Source: DATFGK01 sp046712825 (lineage in GTDB: Bacteria > Actinomycetota > AC-67). Taken from it: a stretch of DNA of 7,839 nucleotides. The stretch spans positions 1-7,839 of the forward strand of contig JBKKCR010000205.1 of NCBI GenBank assembly GCA_046712825.1, in the 5' to 3' direction. Below, piece by piece: positions 1 through 6,496 of the stretch (the first letter of the stretch is position 1; each line of letters begins with the position of its first letter). The notes under the pieces were generated by a model. The model searched no databases. It was not told the origin of the DNA and saw nothing but the letters and a program-made list of their open reading frames with translations. The translations under genes were made by a program, and so were the position numbers.

Positions 1-415
1 CCTGGGCGCTGACGTGGACGAATGCCCATCCCTCGCGAAGCAGGAACTCGTGCGTCGTGATCGTATCGACGGCGTTCTCGAACTGCGCGGTGACGTTCAC
101 CCAGTCGAGGAGCACCGTCCCGCTGAAGCGATCAGGGGATGAAGGGCGCGTGACGATGATGCGCGTCGTGTACGGCGCGGTCGCGCCGGTGTCGAGGTTC
201 CGCGCGGTCCCGGAGATGAAGTACTCGGCCTCTTCGTATCCCAGCTCCGCGAGCGAGAACCAGCTGTCCCAAAGCGGGTACCCGTGGATCCCGGTCGCCC
301 CGATGGGGCCTTTGACCGTGGGGTTCGGCACGGCGGCCCGTCCCGAGCCGGGGAGCCCCGTCAGCGCCAGGAGCGCGATCATCGAGACGACGATCGGTGC
401 CCGCTTCCTTCCCAA
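1..415 (-). CDS. Secreted alpha/beta hydrolase, N-terminal fragment (cut by window edge)
   Basis: The first 138 residues of a protein that continues past the left edge; the frame is open to base 1. The N-terminus is a typical Sec signal: basic MGRKR, a hydrophobic core over residues 8-21, then a small-residue cleavage region near GRAA (25-28). The mature part carries EAEYFISGTARNL (62-74), YTTRIIVTRP (82-91) and the FSGTVLLDWVNVT stretch (97-109). From memory these match the N-terminal part of the large 'alpha/beta hydrolase domain' family (PF20091 type), whose members are exported esterase-like proteins. The catalytic Ser, Asp and His would lie beyond the window. I chose the TTG at 415 because GAGGAG sits 7 nt upstream and it gives a compact signal peptide. 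In-frame ATGs at 457 and 469 would add 14 or 18 residues and a long n-region. It is divergent from the next hydrolase gene. Substrate unknown. Confidence 0.8.
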   Translation of the reverse strand, partial: MGRKRAPIVVSMIALLALTGLPGSGRAAVPNPTVKGPIGATGIHGYPLWDSWFSLAELGYEEAEYFISGTARNLDTGATAPYTTRIIVTRPSSPDRFSGTVLLDWVNVTAQFENAVDTITTHEFLLREGWAFVHVSAQ

Positions 416-422
416 GGTTGGT

Positions 423-428
423 CTCCTC
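423..428 (-). promoter_or_regulatory. Ribosome binding site supporting the TTG start at 415
   Basis: On the minus strand GAGGAG lies 7 nt upstream of the TTG at 415. This spacing is better than that of either in-frame ATG further upstream. For the ATG at 469 the AAGGAG motif abuts the start codon and only a weaker GGAG sits at 7 nt. It therefore favours the TTG start. Confidence 0.55.
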
Positions 429-543
429 GCTCGATCCGCTCGAACGGGATTCCCCATGCGTTGCCCCATCTCCTTGCTCCGGCCTCGAACCGCCCTAAAG
501 AGGAACTCCAGCGCCGTGCGTCGAATCCGACCCTCAGTCCCCC

Positions 544-549
544 AAGGAG
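544..549 (+). promoter_or_regulatory. Ribosome binding site for the 756-aa hydrolase
   Basis: AAGGAG precedes the ATG at 562 by 12 nt, which is long but usable; GAGAGG overlaps it at a closer distance. It supports the ATG at 562, which also places a good signal peptide exactly at the N-terminus. Confidence 0.5.
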
Positions 550-561
550 AGGCCTGATCAG

Positions 562-2832
562 ATGCGACGTACCCGACGCTTAAGCCGAGCCGTCCTCGCC
601 ACCTCGCTGCTCGCCGGCCTGACGTCGCTCGCTCCGCTGCCGGCCGCTTCCGCAACCCGGCTCCCGTGCGACCCGCTCGACAAGGCGCTCTGCCTGCTGC
701 CGTTCCCGAACGACCGGTTCACCAAAGCCGACCCGACCACCGACACCGGCCGCCGCATCGACTTCGGGCTGCTCGAGATGCCGCGCAGCTTGATCCAGAA
801 GCCGATCACGCCCATCGAGTGGAACCGCAACGACGGCTTCTCGCCGGGCTCGATGGTCCTGACGTTCGTACCGGACCTCGACCTGCATCAGACGTGGGCG
901 ACCGCCGGCATGACGGGCCCGGGCGTCGGCGGTCCGAACGATCCGCGTGACCACCTGGCCGACATCGGCCGCTTCGCGAAGCCGGACGCACCCATGCTCC
1001 TGATCGACGCGACGACCGGTGAGCGCTGGCCGTTCTGGTCCGAGCTCGACATGAACGCGGGCACGGCCGCGAACGAGCGCCTGCTCATCCTGCGACCGGC
1101 GATCAACTTCCTCGAAGGTCACCGCTACCTCGTCGCGCTCCGGAATATGAAAGACGCGCAGGGCGGAACCATCCCTGCGGGAGATCAGTTCGCCGCCTAT
1201 CGTGACGGCGCACCGGGGCCGCTCGACCCCACGTTCGAAGAGGGCCGTCGTCCGGAAGTCGATCGGATCATCACCGAGATCGGCACGGCCGAGACCGCGC
1301 GCGGCGTGGCGTTCGAACGGTCGGAGCTGTTCCTCGCGTGGGAGTTCACGGTCGCGTCCGAACGGAACCTCAGCGAACGCGTGCTCCACATACGTGACAC
1401 GGCGTTCGCGCAGCTCGGCGACACAGACCTCGCGAACGGGATCATCGAAGGAAGCGCTCCGAAGTTCTCGATCACGTCGATCACCGACGAGCCCTCGAGC
1501 CCGGCCAAGCTCCGCACGGTCGAGGGAACCGTCACGGTGCCCAACTTCCTGTTCCTTCCCCCACAGCCGCCGGTCGAGGAGATCTCGGCGCCGGTCGACA
1601 CGCCGGCCGGGAACAGCCTGCCCGGGCAAGCGATCCCCGCCGGCCGCTTCTACTACGGGCTCGAGGATCTTCCGCAGCAGAATCCGATCCTCCCGACGAT
1701 AGACGTGCCGTTCGTGTGCACGATCCCGAAACTTGCGACCGCATCGACCCCGGCACATCCGATGCTCTACGGGCACGGCCTGCTGGGAAGCCGTTTCGAG
1801 TCGGCCGGCGGTTCCACCGAGCGCGACCGCGAGCGCAACTTCATGCCGTGCGCCGTGAACTGGATGGGCTTCGCCGAATACGATGTCGTGAACGCGGTCG
1901 TCGGCTTGCTCGATCCCTCGAACATCCCGTCGATGATGGATCGCGCGCAGCAGGGATTCCTGAACTTCCTCGTGTTCGGGAGGGCGGTGGCGCATCCTCA
2001 GGGTTTCGCGTCGGACCCGGCCTTCCAGACGGCCGGCGCGCCGATCATCAAGCCGAACGAGCTCTTCTACGACGGGAACAGCCAGGGCGGGATCATGGGC
2101 GCGGCGCTGACGGCGCTCGGCGTGGACTTCACGCGATCGGTGCTCGGCGTGCTCGGGATGAACTATTCGACGCTGCTGAACCGTTCCGTCGACTGGGAAG
2201 GACCGTTGATCAACACCGAGGACGTCCTTCCGTCGTACTCTTCGCTGCTGTACACGATGTTCCCGGACAAGCAGGAGCAGCAACTCGTCATGGCGTTGAT
2301 GCAGATGCTTTGGGACCGCGCGGAAGGGAACGGCTACGCGCAGCACATGACCACCGATCCGCTGCCGAACACGCCGGCCCATCAAGTGTTGCTCCACGCG
2401 GCGCTCGGGGACTTCCAAGTGACGAACCTCTCGGCGGAGGTCGAGGCCCGCACGATCGGCGCTCGCGTGATGGACACCGCGTTGATGCCCGGCCGGCACT
2501 GGGACGCGACACCGTTCTACGGAATGGCACCGTTCCCACGCGACGGCGGCGGAGCGATCCTGCCGTGGAGCGGCTCCGCCCTCGTTTACTGGGACTCAGG
2601 AAACCTGCTGCCTCCGAACGCGAATGTGCCTCCGCTCCACGACGGCGGCGACCCGCACGAGGATCCGCGTCGCGACCCGCGCGGAGGTGAACAGAAAGCG
2701 CACTTCTGGCTGACCGGCCAGATCATCGACGTGATGAACGGCGGCCCGTACCTGCTGTGTCGTCCCGGGATCGAGGATCAGATCCCACGCGTGCCCAGTC
2801 TCTTCAACTTCGACTGGTGCGTCGCCCCGTAA
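562..2832 (+). CDS. Secreted lipase/esterase-like alpha/beta hydrolase (756 aa)
   Basis: An exported hydrolase. Residues 1-31 form a signal peptide: Arg-rich n-region, hydrophobic core 10-25, AASA cleavage site at about 31. The mature N-terminus has CDPLDKALCLLPFPNDRF (36-53) followed by DTGRRIDF. From memory this resembles the N-terminal domain of bacterial 'virulence factor lipase'-type proteins. The hydrolase core shows LYGHGLLGS (402-410), a likely oxyanion-hole loop, and the nucleophile elbow GNSQGG (505-510), with Ser507 as predicted nucleophile. Plausible partners are Asp617 (ALGDFQVTN) and a His in LHDGGDPHE (His693 or His699); these are inferred from order and local context. Seven cysteines are present (36, 44, 386, 430, 733 and 752 plus none seen in the signal peptide would give three pairs: 36/44, 386/430, 733/752), consistent with extracytoplasmic disulfides. 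The substrate (lipid, polyester or other ester) cannot be read from sequence. It ends with TAA, 42 bp from the convergent VOC gene. Confidence 0.85.
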   Translation: MRRTRRLSRAVLATSLLAGLTSLAPLPAASATRLPCDPLDKALCLLPFPNDRFTKADPTTDTGRRIDFGLLEMPRSLIQKPITPIEWNRNDGFSPGSMVLTFVPDLDLHQTWATAGMTGPGVGGPNDPRDHLADIGRFAKPDAPMLLIDATTGERWPFWSELDMNAGTAANERLLILRPAINFLEGHRYLVALRNMKDAQGGTIPAGDQFAAYRDGAPGPLDPTFEEGRRPEVDRIITEIGTAETARGVAFERSELFLAWEFTVASERNLSERVLHIRDTAFAQLGDTDLANGIIEGSAPKFSITSITDEPSSPAKLRTVEGTVTVPNFLFLPPQPPVEEISAPVDTPAGNSLPGQAIPAGRFYYGLEDLPQQNPILPTIDVPFVCTIPKLATASTPAHPMLYGHGLLGSRFESAGGSTERDRERNFMPCAVNWMGFAEYDVVNAVVGLLDPSNIPSMMDRAQQGFLNFLVFGRAVAHPQGFASDPAFQTAGAPIIKPNELFYDGNSQGGIMGAALTALGVDFTRSVLGVLGMNYSTLLNRSVDWEGPLINTEDVLPSYSSLLYTMFPDKQEQQLVMALMQMLWDRAEGNGYAQHMTTDPLPNTPAHQVLLHAALGDFQVTNLSAEVEARTIGARVMDTALMPGRHWDATPFYGMAPFPRDGGGAILPWSGSALVYWDSGNLLPPNANVPPLHDGGDPHEDPRRDPRGGEQKAHFWLTGQIIDVMNGGPYLLCRPGIEDQIPRVPSLFNFDWCVAP

Positions 2833-2874
2833 CCGCTGCGGTCAGAGCTCGCGCACGCGGACTTCGATCTCGGC
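2833..2874. other. Convergent intergenic gap without a visible terminator
   Basis: Two genes converge here with only 42 bp between stop codons. There is a short ACCG-CTG-CGGT inverted repeat just after the plus-strand stop, but the stem is only 4 bp and no T-run follows on either strand. I do not call an intrinsic terminator; Rho-dependent termination or transcript overlap is possible. Confidence 0.4.
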
Positions 2875-3345
2875 TCAATGTTCGGCGAAGCGCGCCTCGA
2901 TGATGGGTCGCACCGACGCGGCCACCAGCTCGATATGGACGCCCCCGACGGCGTCGAGGTAGACGACGAACGGTTTCCCGTCCGCCTCCGCGGACCAGTC
3001 CACGCCTAACCCGGCCGCGTCCGCGCGCCGTATCGCGTCCGGCACATCGTCGACCCAATAGCCGAGGTGGTAGACGCCTTCGCCGCGCTCCTCGAGGAAT
3101 GCTTGTGCGGTCCACGGTCCGCTCGTCGGCTGCACAAGCTCGACGTACGAAGATCCCGCGTTCCCGTACGCAGCGCGCGCTCCGGCCGTGACGTCCGCAC
3201 CGCGGTAGCGCGACGGCATCGCCGTCTCGAATGTGACCCATCGGGATATCCCAAGGAGATCTCCGAACCGGCGCATCCCGTCGTCGAGGTCGTGCACGAC
3301 GATGCCGACGTGGTACAGCTCCATCGGGCCGAGGCCGGTATCCAC
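2875..3345 (-). CDS. VOC/glyoxalase-fold metalloenzyme
   Basis: A 156-residue vicinal-oxygen-chelate protein of the Glyoxalase_4 type, the group that includes methylmalonyl-CoA epimerase. It has two beta-alpha-beta-beta-beta halves. Half one begins ELYHVGIVVHDLDD (9-22) and ends SSYVELVQP (65-73). Half two begins GEGVYHLGYWVDD (88-100) and ends GGVHIELV (134-141). The expected metal ligands are His12, Glu69, His93 and Glu139, so a divalent metal site looks complete. Family members catalyse isomerisation, epimerisation, lyase or dioxygenase reactions; which one applies here is not visible. It is the last gene of the minus-strand operon. The GTG at 3345 lies 5 nt after the upstream stop and has no Shine-Dalgarno motif, suggesting reinitiation. 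An in-frame ATG at 3324 (residue 8) starts right at the VOC fold and is a fair alternative. Confidence 0.85.
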   Translation of the reverse strand: MDTGLGPMELYHVGIVVHDLDDGMRRFGDLLGISRWVTFETAMPSRYRGADVTAGARAAYGNAGSSYVELVQPTSGPWTAQAFLEERGEGVYHLGYWVDDVPDAIRRADAAGLGVDWSAEADGKPFVVYLDAVGGVHIELVAASVRPIIEARFAEH

Positions 3346-3350
3346 GGCGG

Positions 3351-4145
3351 TCAGGTGACGCGCAGCGTCGCGACCATGTCCTCCGGATCAGGGCGCTCCG
3401 GGTCGGACGTGTGCGGCTTGCAGTAGAGGATGTACGTCCCCGGCTTCGCCGGGATCGTGATGAGCCGCTCGCTGCCGAGCGTGATCGCTTCGTCGATCTC
3501 GAGGTCATCGACGTTGAACGCATGCAGGAACGGGTCGTCGTTACGCACGAGCACCGCCGAGCCGCCGGAAACCGATACCTCGCTGGGGGAGAACTCGAAG
3601 TCTTTCATGAGAACGGTCGCTGAAGCGGAGGAGGAGTCCGCGACCGTCGATCGCCCGGTCACCGTCAGGATCCCGGACATGAGCGCCGCCACGGCAACGA
3701 TCACGAAGGCGGTTCGGATCGTCTTGCGCTCGCCGCCCTCGGGGCTCGGCCGGAGGTCTCCGCGACGGACCGCCATGAACGCGCGAACGCTTCCGACCAG
3801 CGCCAGCAGCGCGCCGGGAAGCACGAGCACCCCAGACATGAAGTCGAAGAAGCTCGACGGCCCGGCGAACAAACCGAAGATCGTCCACCAGAGTCCGCCC
3901 ATCATCAGGACGGCGAGCAGGATGCTCGCAACCTTCGCCCAGCGTGCCGGGAACCGGGAAAGGATCGCGGCGACGACGGCGACCCCGAGCACGGCTCCGA
4001 AGAAACCGACCTCTCCTTCGCTGTCGACGCCCCAGCCGATCACCGCGATGAGCAGCAGCAAAGGACCGAGGGCCGCGAGAACGAACCCGGTGGTTGCGAG
4101 GTCGGTCCATCGAGGCCGCATGCGAGTGTTTTGGGTGTCGGTCAT
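3351..4145 (-). CDS. Five-helix membrane protein with C-terminal cupredoxin domain
   Basis: A 264-residue two-part protein. The first part has hydrophobic segments at about 18-38, 48-64, 70-93, 102-126 and 144-163, separated by short charged loops such as RRGDLRPSPEGGERK. The second part (about 173-264) is a cupredoxin-like beta domain: FEFSPSEVSVSGGSAVLVRN, FLHAFNV, then KPGTYILYCKPH. The putative type 1 copper ligands are His208, Cys242, His245 and Met257. With five helices the copper domain would sit on the opposite side of the membrane from the N-terminus, most likely outside. The domain suggests electron transfer or copper binding; no partner oxidase or reductase is present in the window. 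I chose the ATG at 4145 because its ATGA overlaps the dehydrogenase stop and GGGGAGG lies 5 nt upstream. The frame is open to 4355, but that stretch overlaps the dehydrogenase and looks spurious. Confidence 0.8.
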   Translation of the reverse strand: MTDTQNTRMRPRWTDLATTGFVLAALGPLLLLIAVIGWGVDSEGEVGFFGAVLGVAVVAAILSRFPARWAKVASILLAVLMMGGLWWTIFGLFAGPSSFFDFMSGVLVLPGALLALVGSVRAFMAVRRGDLRPSPEGGERKTIRTAFVIVAVAALMSGILTVTGRSTVADSSSASATVLMKDFEFSPSEVSVSGGSAVLVRNDDPFLHAFNVDDLEIDEAITLGSERLITIPAKPGTYILYCKPHTSDPERPDPEDMVATLRVT

Positions 4146-5581
4146 CCGGACCTCCCCGGCAAGCGGAACGTGACGGTCTTGACTTGGCTGTAGGTGCGCA
4201 GTGCCTCGAAGCCTTTCTCGCGGCCGTAGCCCGAGCGCTTGAAGCCGCCGAACGGCAACTCGACGCCGCCGCCCGCCCCGTACGTGTTCACGTATACCTG
4301 ACCCGACCGGGCGGCGCGGGCAAGCCGGTGCGCCGTCGTTACGTCCCGGGTCCATACGGCCGTCACGAGCCCGTAGTCGGTGGCGTTCGTCAGCCGGATC
4401 GCCTCGTCCAGTTCACGGAACGGCGTGACCGCCAGCACGGGACCGAACACCTCCTCGCGCGCGATCGGAGCGTCCGAGGACACCTGATCGAACAGCGTCG
4501 GCGAGAAGTAGTAGCCGCCGTCCATCCCCTCGGGTGACGTCCCGCCGATCACGAGTCGCGCCTGATCCCGGGTGGCCTCGACGAATCCGCGGACCCGCTC
4601 GAGCTGCTGCTTGCTGATCAGGGGCCCGAGGTCGGGATCGTCGGGTCCCGGCCCGATGCGAACCGCGGAGAAGCGTTCAGCCACCGCGCCGACGACGTCG
4701 TCGTGGATCCGCTCGTCGACGAGCAGTCGCGAGCCTGCGCTGCAGGTCTGGCCGGCGTTCTGGAGGATGGAATTCACGATCACGGGCAGCGCCGCGTCGA
4801 GGTCGGCGTCTGCGAACACCACGTTGGGCGACTTCCCGCCGAGCTCGAGAGCGACGGGGACGACGTTGTCGGCCGTCGCCTTCTGCACCAGCTTCCCGAC
4901 CTCCATCGATCCGGTGAACGACAGGTGATCGATGCCGGGGTGCGCGGCGAGCGGGGCGCCGGCCTCCTCCCCGAAGCCGGGCACGACGTTGAGCGCTCCC
5001 GCCGGCAGGCCGGCCTCGAGACACAGCCTCGCCAGACGGAGCGCGGTGAGCGGTGCCTCTTCCGCCGGCTTGAGCACGCAGCAGTTGCCCACCGCGAGCG
5101 CCGGCGCGATGGTCCGTGCGCTGATCTGGATCGGATAGTTCCACGGCACGATGTGAGCCGTCACGCCGAACGGCTCGCGGAGCGTGTAGGCGAGCAACTC
5201 ATCGGAGAGCGGGATGGTCTCGCCGTAGAACGCGTCGATGGTTCCGCCGTAGAAGTCGAAGTAGCGGGCGGCGACGTCGACGTCGGTTCGCGCCTGGCTG
5301 AGGGGCTTCCCGGTGTCCCGGCTCTCGGTGAGTGCCAGGTCCTCGCGGCCGCGGCGGATGAGGTCGGCGACCCGTTTCAGCGTTCGGCCGCGCTCTGCCG
5401 CGGGTGTGTCCGGCCACGCGCCCTCGGATGCGGAACGCGCGGCGGAGACGGCAGCGTCGATCTCGGCACTTCCGCAGCGTGCAACCTCGGCGAGGGGCTT
5501 CCCGGTCGAAGGGTCTTCGGTCACGAAGAAGTTGCTCGTTTCGACGTCCTTGCCGCCGATGAGCGCGGGCAGCCGGTCCAT
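4142..5581 (-). CDS. NAD(P)-dependent aldehyde dehydrogenase
   Basis: A full-length (479-residue) cytosolic ALDH-superfamily enzyme that oxidises an aldehyde to its carboxylic acid. All hallmarks are visible: PWNYP with catalytic Asn148, the cofactor loop LKPAEE with Lys171 and Glu174 (Glu here usually favours NAD over NADP), FTGS (222-225), LELGGKSPN with general base Glu246, GQTCSAGS with nucleophile Cys280, and EEVFGP (376-381), whose Glu377 and Phe379 bind the nicotinamide ribose. The C-terminal half ends normally with LPFGGFKRSGYGREKG. Overall it resembles the betaine-aldehyde/aminoaldehyde/semialdehyde group, but the substrate cannot be assigned. The ATG at 5581 is 5 nt after the kinase stop and has AAGGGAGA 9 nt upstream. 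A GTG at 5590 would add three residues and overlap the kinase stop, but it lies almost on top of the ribosome binding site. Its stop overlaps the next start by 4 nt. Confidence 0.95.
   Translation of the reverse strand: MDRLPALIGGKDVETSNFFVTEDPSTGKPLAEVARCGSAEIDAAVSAARSASEGAWPDTPAAERGRTLKRVADLIRRGREDLALTESRDTGKPLSQARTDVDVAARYFDFYGGTIDAFYGETIPLSDELLAYTLREPFGVTAHIVPWNYPIQISARTIAPALAVGNCCVLKPAEEAPLTALRLARLCLEAGLPAGALNVVPGFGEEAGAPLAAHPGIDHLSFTGSMEVGKLVQKATADNVVPVALELGGKSPNVVFADADLDAALPVIVNSILQNAGQTCSAGSRLLVDERIHDDVVGAVAERFSAVRIGPGPDDPDLGPLISKQQLERVRGFVEATRDQARLVIGGTSPEGMDGGYYFSPTLFDQVSSDAPIAREEVFGPVLAVTPFRELDEAIRLTNATDYGLVTAVWTRDVTTAHRLARAARSGQVYVNTYGAGGGVELPFGGFKRSGYGREKGFEALRTYSQVKTVTFRLPGRSG
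4151..4157 (-). promoter_or_regulatory. Ribosome binding site of the cupredoxin gene, inside the dehydrogenase end
   Basis: On the minus strand GGGGAGG lies 5 nt upstream of the ATG at 4145 and encodes the last residues of the aldehyde dehydrogenase. Together with the ATGA stop/start overlap it indicates translational coupling, and it decides the start against the much longer open frame. Confidence 0.7.
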
Positions 5582-5586
5582 GCGAG

Positions 5587-6447
5587 TCACTCTCCCTTCG
5601 CGTGTTCGGCGGTCAGCTGAGCTTCGTAGGGCCCACGGCCGGTCAGGACGGCGGCACCGCACCTCGCCGCGAAGGCGACTGCGTCCTCGTGCGAGCGTCC
5701 CCCGGCGAGCGCGTAGGCGAGCCCGGCGGCGAAGCTGTCGCCGCAGCCGTAGGCGTCGGCGACCTTCCCGGGGACGGGAGCCGGCTCATACCGTTTGGTC
5801 GTGCCTCCCTCGCGCGCGTACGTCCCGCCTTTCGCCCCCTCCGTGCGCACCACGAGTCGCGGGGCCGGATCGAGATCGCCGTCGCGGTACTTCTCGGCCG
5901 GGTCGAGCGCGCTTCCGACCAAGGCGTCGAGCGCTACGCCGGCCTCGCGAAGGGTCGGCAGGATGATGCGCGATGTCGCCGTGACGCAACGCGCCCTCCG
6001 TGCGAGGCGCAGCGCCTCGGGATCGCACGCGGAGACGTAGACCGCCTCGGCATCCTCGAGCTCCTCCCACGGCAGCGGGTCGGCGGCCGACGGCGACAGC
6101 CGGTCGCCGAGCACCGTGATCGTGCGCTCGCCGCTCCGATCGATGTGCGTGATCGCGCGTCGTGTCGGATCCGCGCGGAACGTAGCTTCAACCCGCAGTC
6201 CGAGCGCGGCGAGCTCCTCGTACGCCTGGTGGCCCCGCTCGTCGTCGCCGAGCGCCGTGAAGAACGTGCATCCTCCCGCGAGCTTCGCGAGCTGTACCGC
6301 AGAGACCGAGCCGCCTCCCGCCGGCTCGGACCACGTTGCCCGCGCGTGAACGATGTCGCCGGCCGAGGGCAGCCGGTCGACCCGAACGAAGTCGACCCAC
6401 TCGACGTGGCCGATCACCGCCGCGCGCACGGCGACACTTTGCCCCAT
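5587..6447 (-). CDS. PfkB-family (ribokinase-like) sugar kinase
   Basis: A 286-residue cytosolic kinase that should transfer the ATP gamma-phosphate to a sugar or sugar-acid hydroxyl. The N-terminus VIGHVEWVDF leads into the substrate-side glycine motif EPAGGGSVSAVQLAKLAGG (41-59). The C-terminal part has RTEGAKGG (201-208) and the PfkB signature DAYGCGDSFAAGL (231-243), with Asp237 as catalytic base and the GCGD loop as anion hole. Cys occupies the position that is most often Ala (GAGD). It is a little shorter than typical ribokinases or 2-keto-3-deoxygluconate kinases, which have about 300-330 residues. I chose the ATG at 6447 because the fold starts just after it; only a weak GGCGG precedes it. 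The frame is open to 6564, but that would overlap the divergent gene's start. It is the first gene of the four-gene minus-strand operon. Substrate unknown; a sugar acid is a guess from the neighbours. Confidence 0.88.
   Translation of the reverse strand: MGQSVAVRAAVIGHVEWVDFVRVDRLPSAGDIVHARATWSEPAGGGSVSAVQLAKLAGGCTFFTALGDDERGHQAYEELAALGLRVEATFRADPTRRAITHIDRSGERTITVLGDRLSPSAADPLPWEELEDAEAVYVSACDPEALRLARRARCVTATSRIILPTLREAGVALDALVGSALDPAEKYRDGDLDPAPRLVVRTEGAKGGTYAREGGTTKRYEPAPVPGKVADAYGCGDSFAAGLAYALAGGRSHEDAVAFAARCGAAVLTGRGPYEAQLTAEHAKGE
5591..5598 (-). promoter_or_regulatory. Ribosome binding site of the aldehyde dehydrogenase
   Basis: On the minus strand AAGGGAGA is 9 nt upstream of the ATG at 5581 and lies within the last codons of the kinase gene. 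It favours this ATG over the GTG at 5590, which is directly adjacent to the motif. Confidence 0.5.
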
Positions 6448-6496
6448 CCACCGCCGGCCATGCCCCCGGGCCCGCGAACGGGTTACGCTCCGCGCT
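6448..6496. other. Compact divergent promoter region, kinase operon / SMP-30 gene
   Basis: Only 49 bp separate the starts of two divergent transcription units, so their promoters must overlap each other or reach into the coding starts. On the plus side there is a probable -10 element immediately before a leaderless GTG (separate entry). On the minus side I find no convincing -35/-10 pair, and no obvious operator palindrome. Confidence 0.45.
6484..6489 (+). promoter_or_regulatory. Candidate -10 element of a leaderless promoter
   Basis: TACGCT fits the TANNNT -10 pattern of actinobacterial housekeeping promoters and ends 7 nt before the GTG at 6497, so transcription could start on the GTG itself. 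No Shine-Dalgarno sequence precedes the GTG, as expected for a leaderless mRNA. The -35 region (around 6461-6466, TGCCCC) is poor. Confidence 0.45.

Larger units (their letters stand above)
416..561. other. Divergent intergenic region between the two hydrolase genes
   Basis: This 146-bp gap separates two genes transcribed away from each other, so it should hold both promoters. I could not find a convincing sigma-70-like pair in either direction. A weak plus-strand candidate is TTGCTC (474-479) with CCTAAA (494-499), but the 14-nt spacing is too short. I saw no clear palindromic operator and no RNA gene. Confidence 0.4.

Noticed and set aside
580..2499. A 639-codon open frame on the minus strand opposite the large hydrolase
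   Set aside because: Its translation is very rich in Arg, lacks any recognisable domain, and mirrors a well-supported coding frame. Long antisense frames are expected in G+C-rich coding DNA.
1716..2690. A 324-codon plus-strand frame inside the hydrolase gene
   Set aside because: It is a +1 shadow of the real frame, with low-complexity Arg/Ala/Gly composition and no motif.
2830..2845. Short inverted repeat after the hydrolase stop as a terminator
   Set aside because: The stem is only 4 bp with a 3-nt loop and no following T-run, so it is too weak to call.
2804..3523. A 239-codon minus-strand frame across the VOC gene and cupredoxin end
   Set aside because: It overlaps two genes with clear family motifs, and its translation is Arg/Ser repeats of the shadow-frame type.
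4146..4355. N-terminal extension of the cupredoxin frame by 70 codons
   Set aside because: It lies wholly within the ALDH coding region, looks like shadow sequence, and a strong ribosome binding site supports the ATG at 4145.
4703..5620. A 305-codon plus-strand frame opposite the aldehyde dehydrogenase
   Set aside because: It is antisense to a complete ALDH with all catalytic motifs, and its own translation shows no domain.
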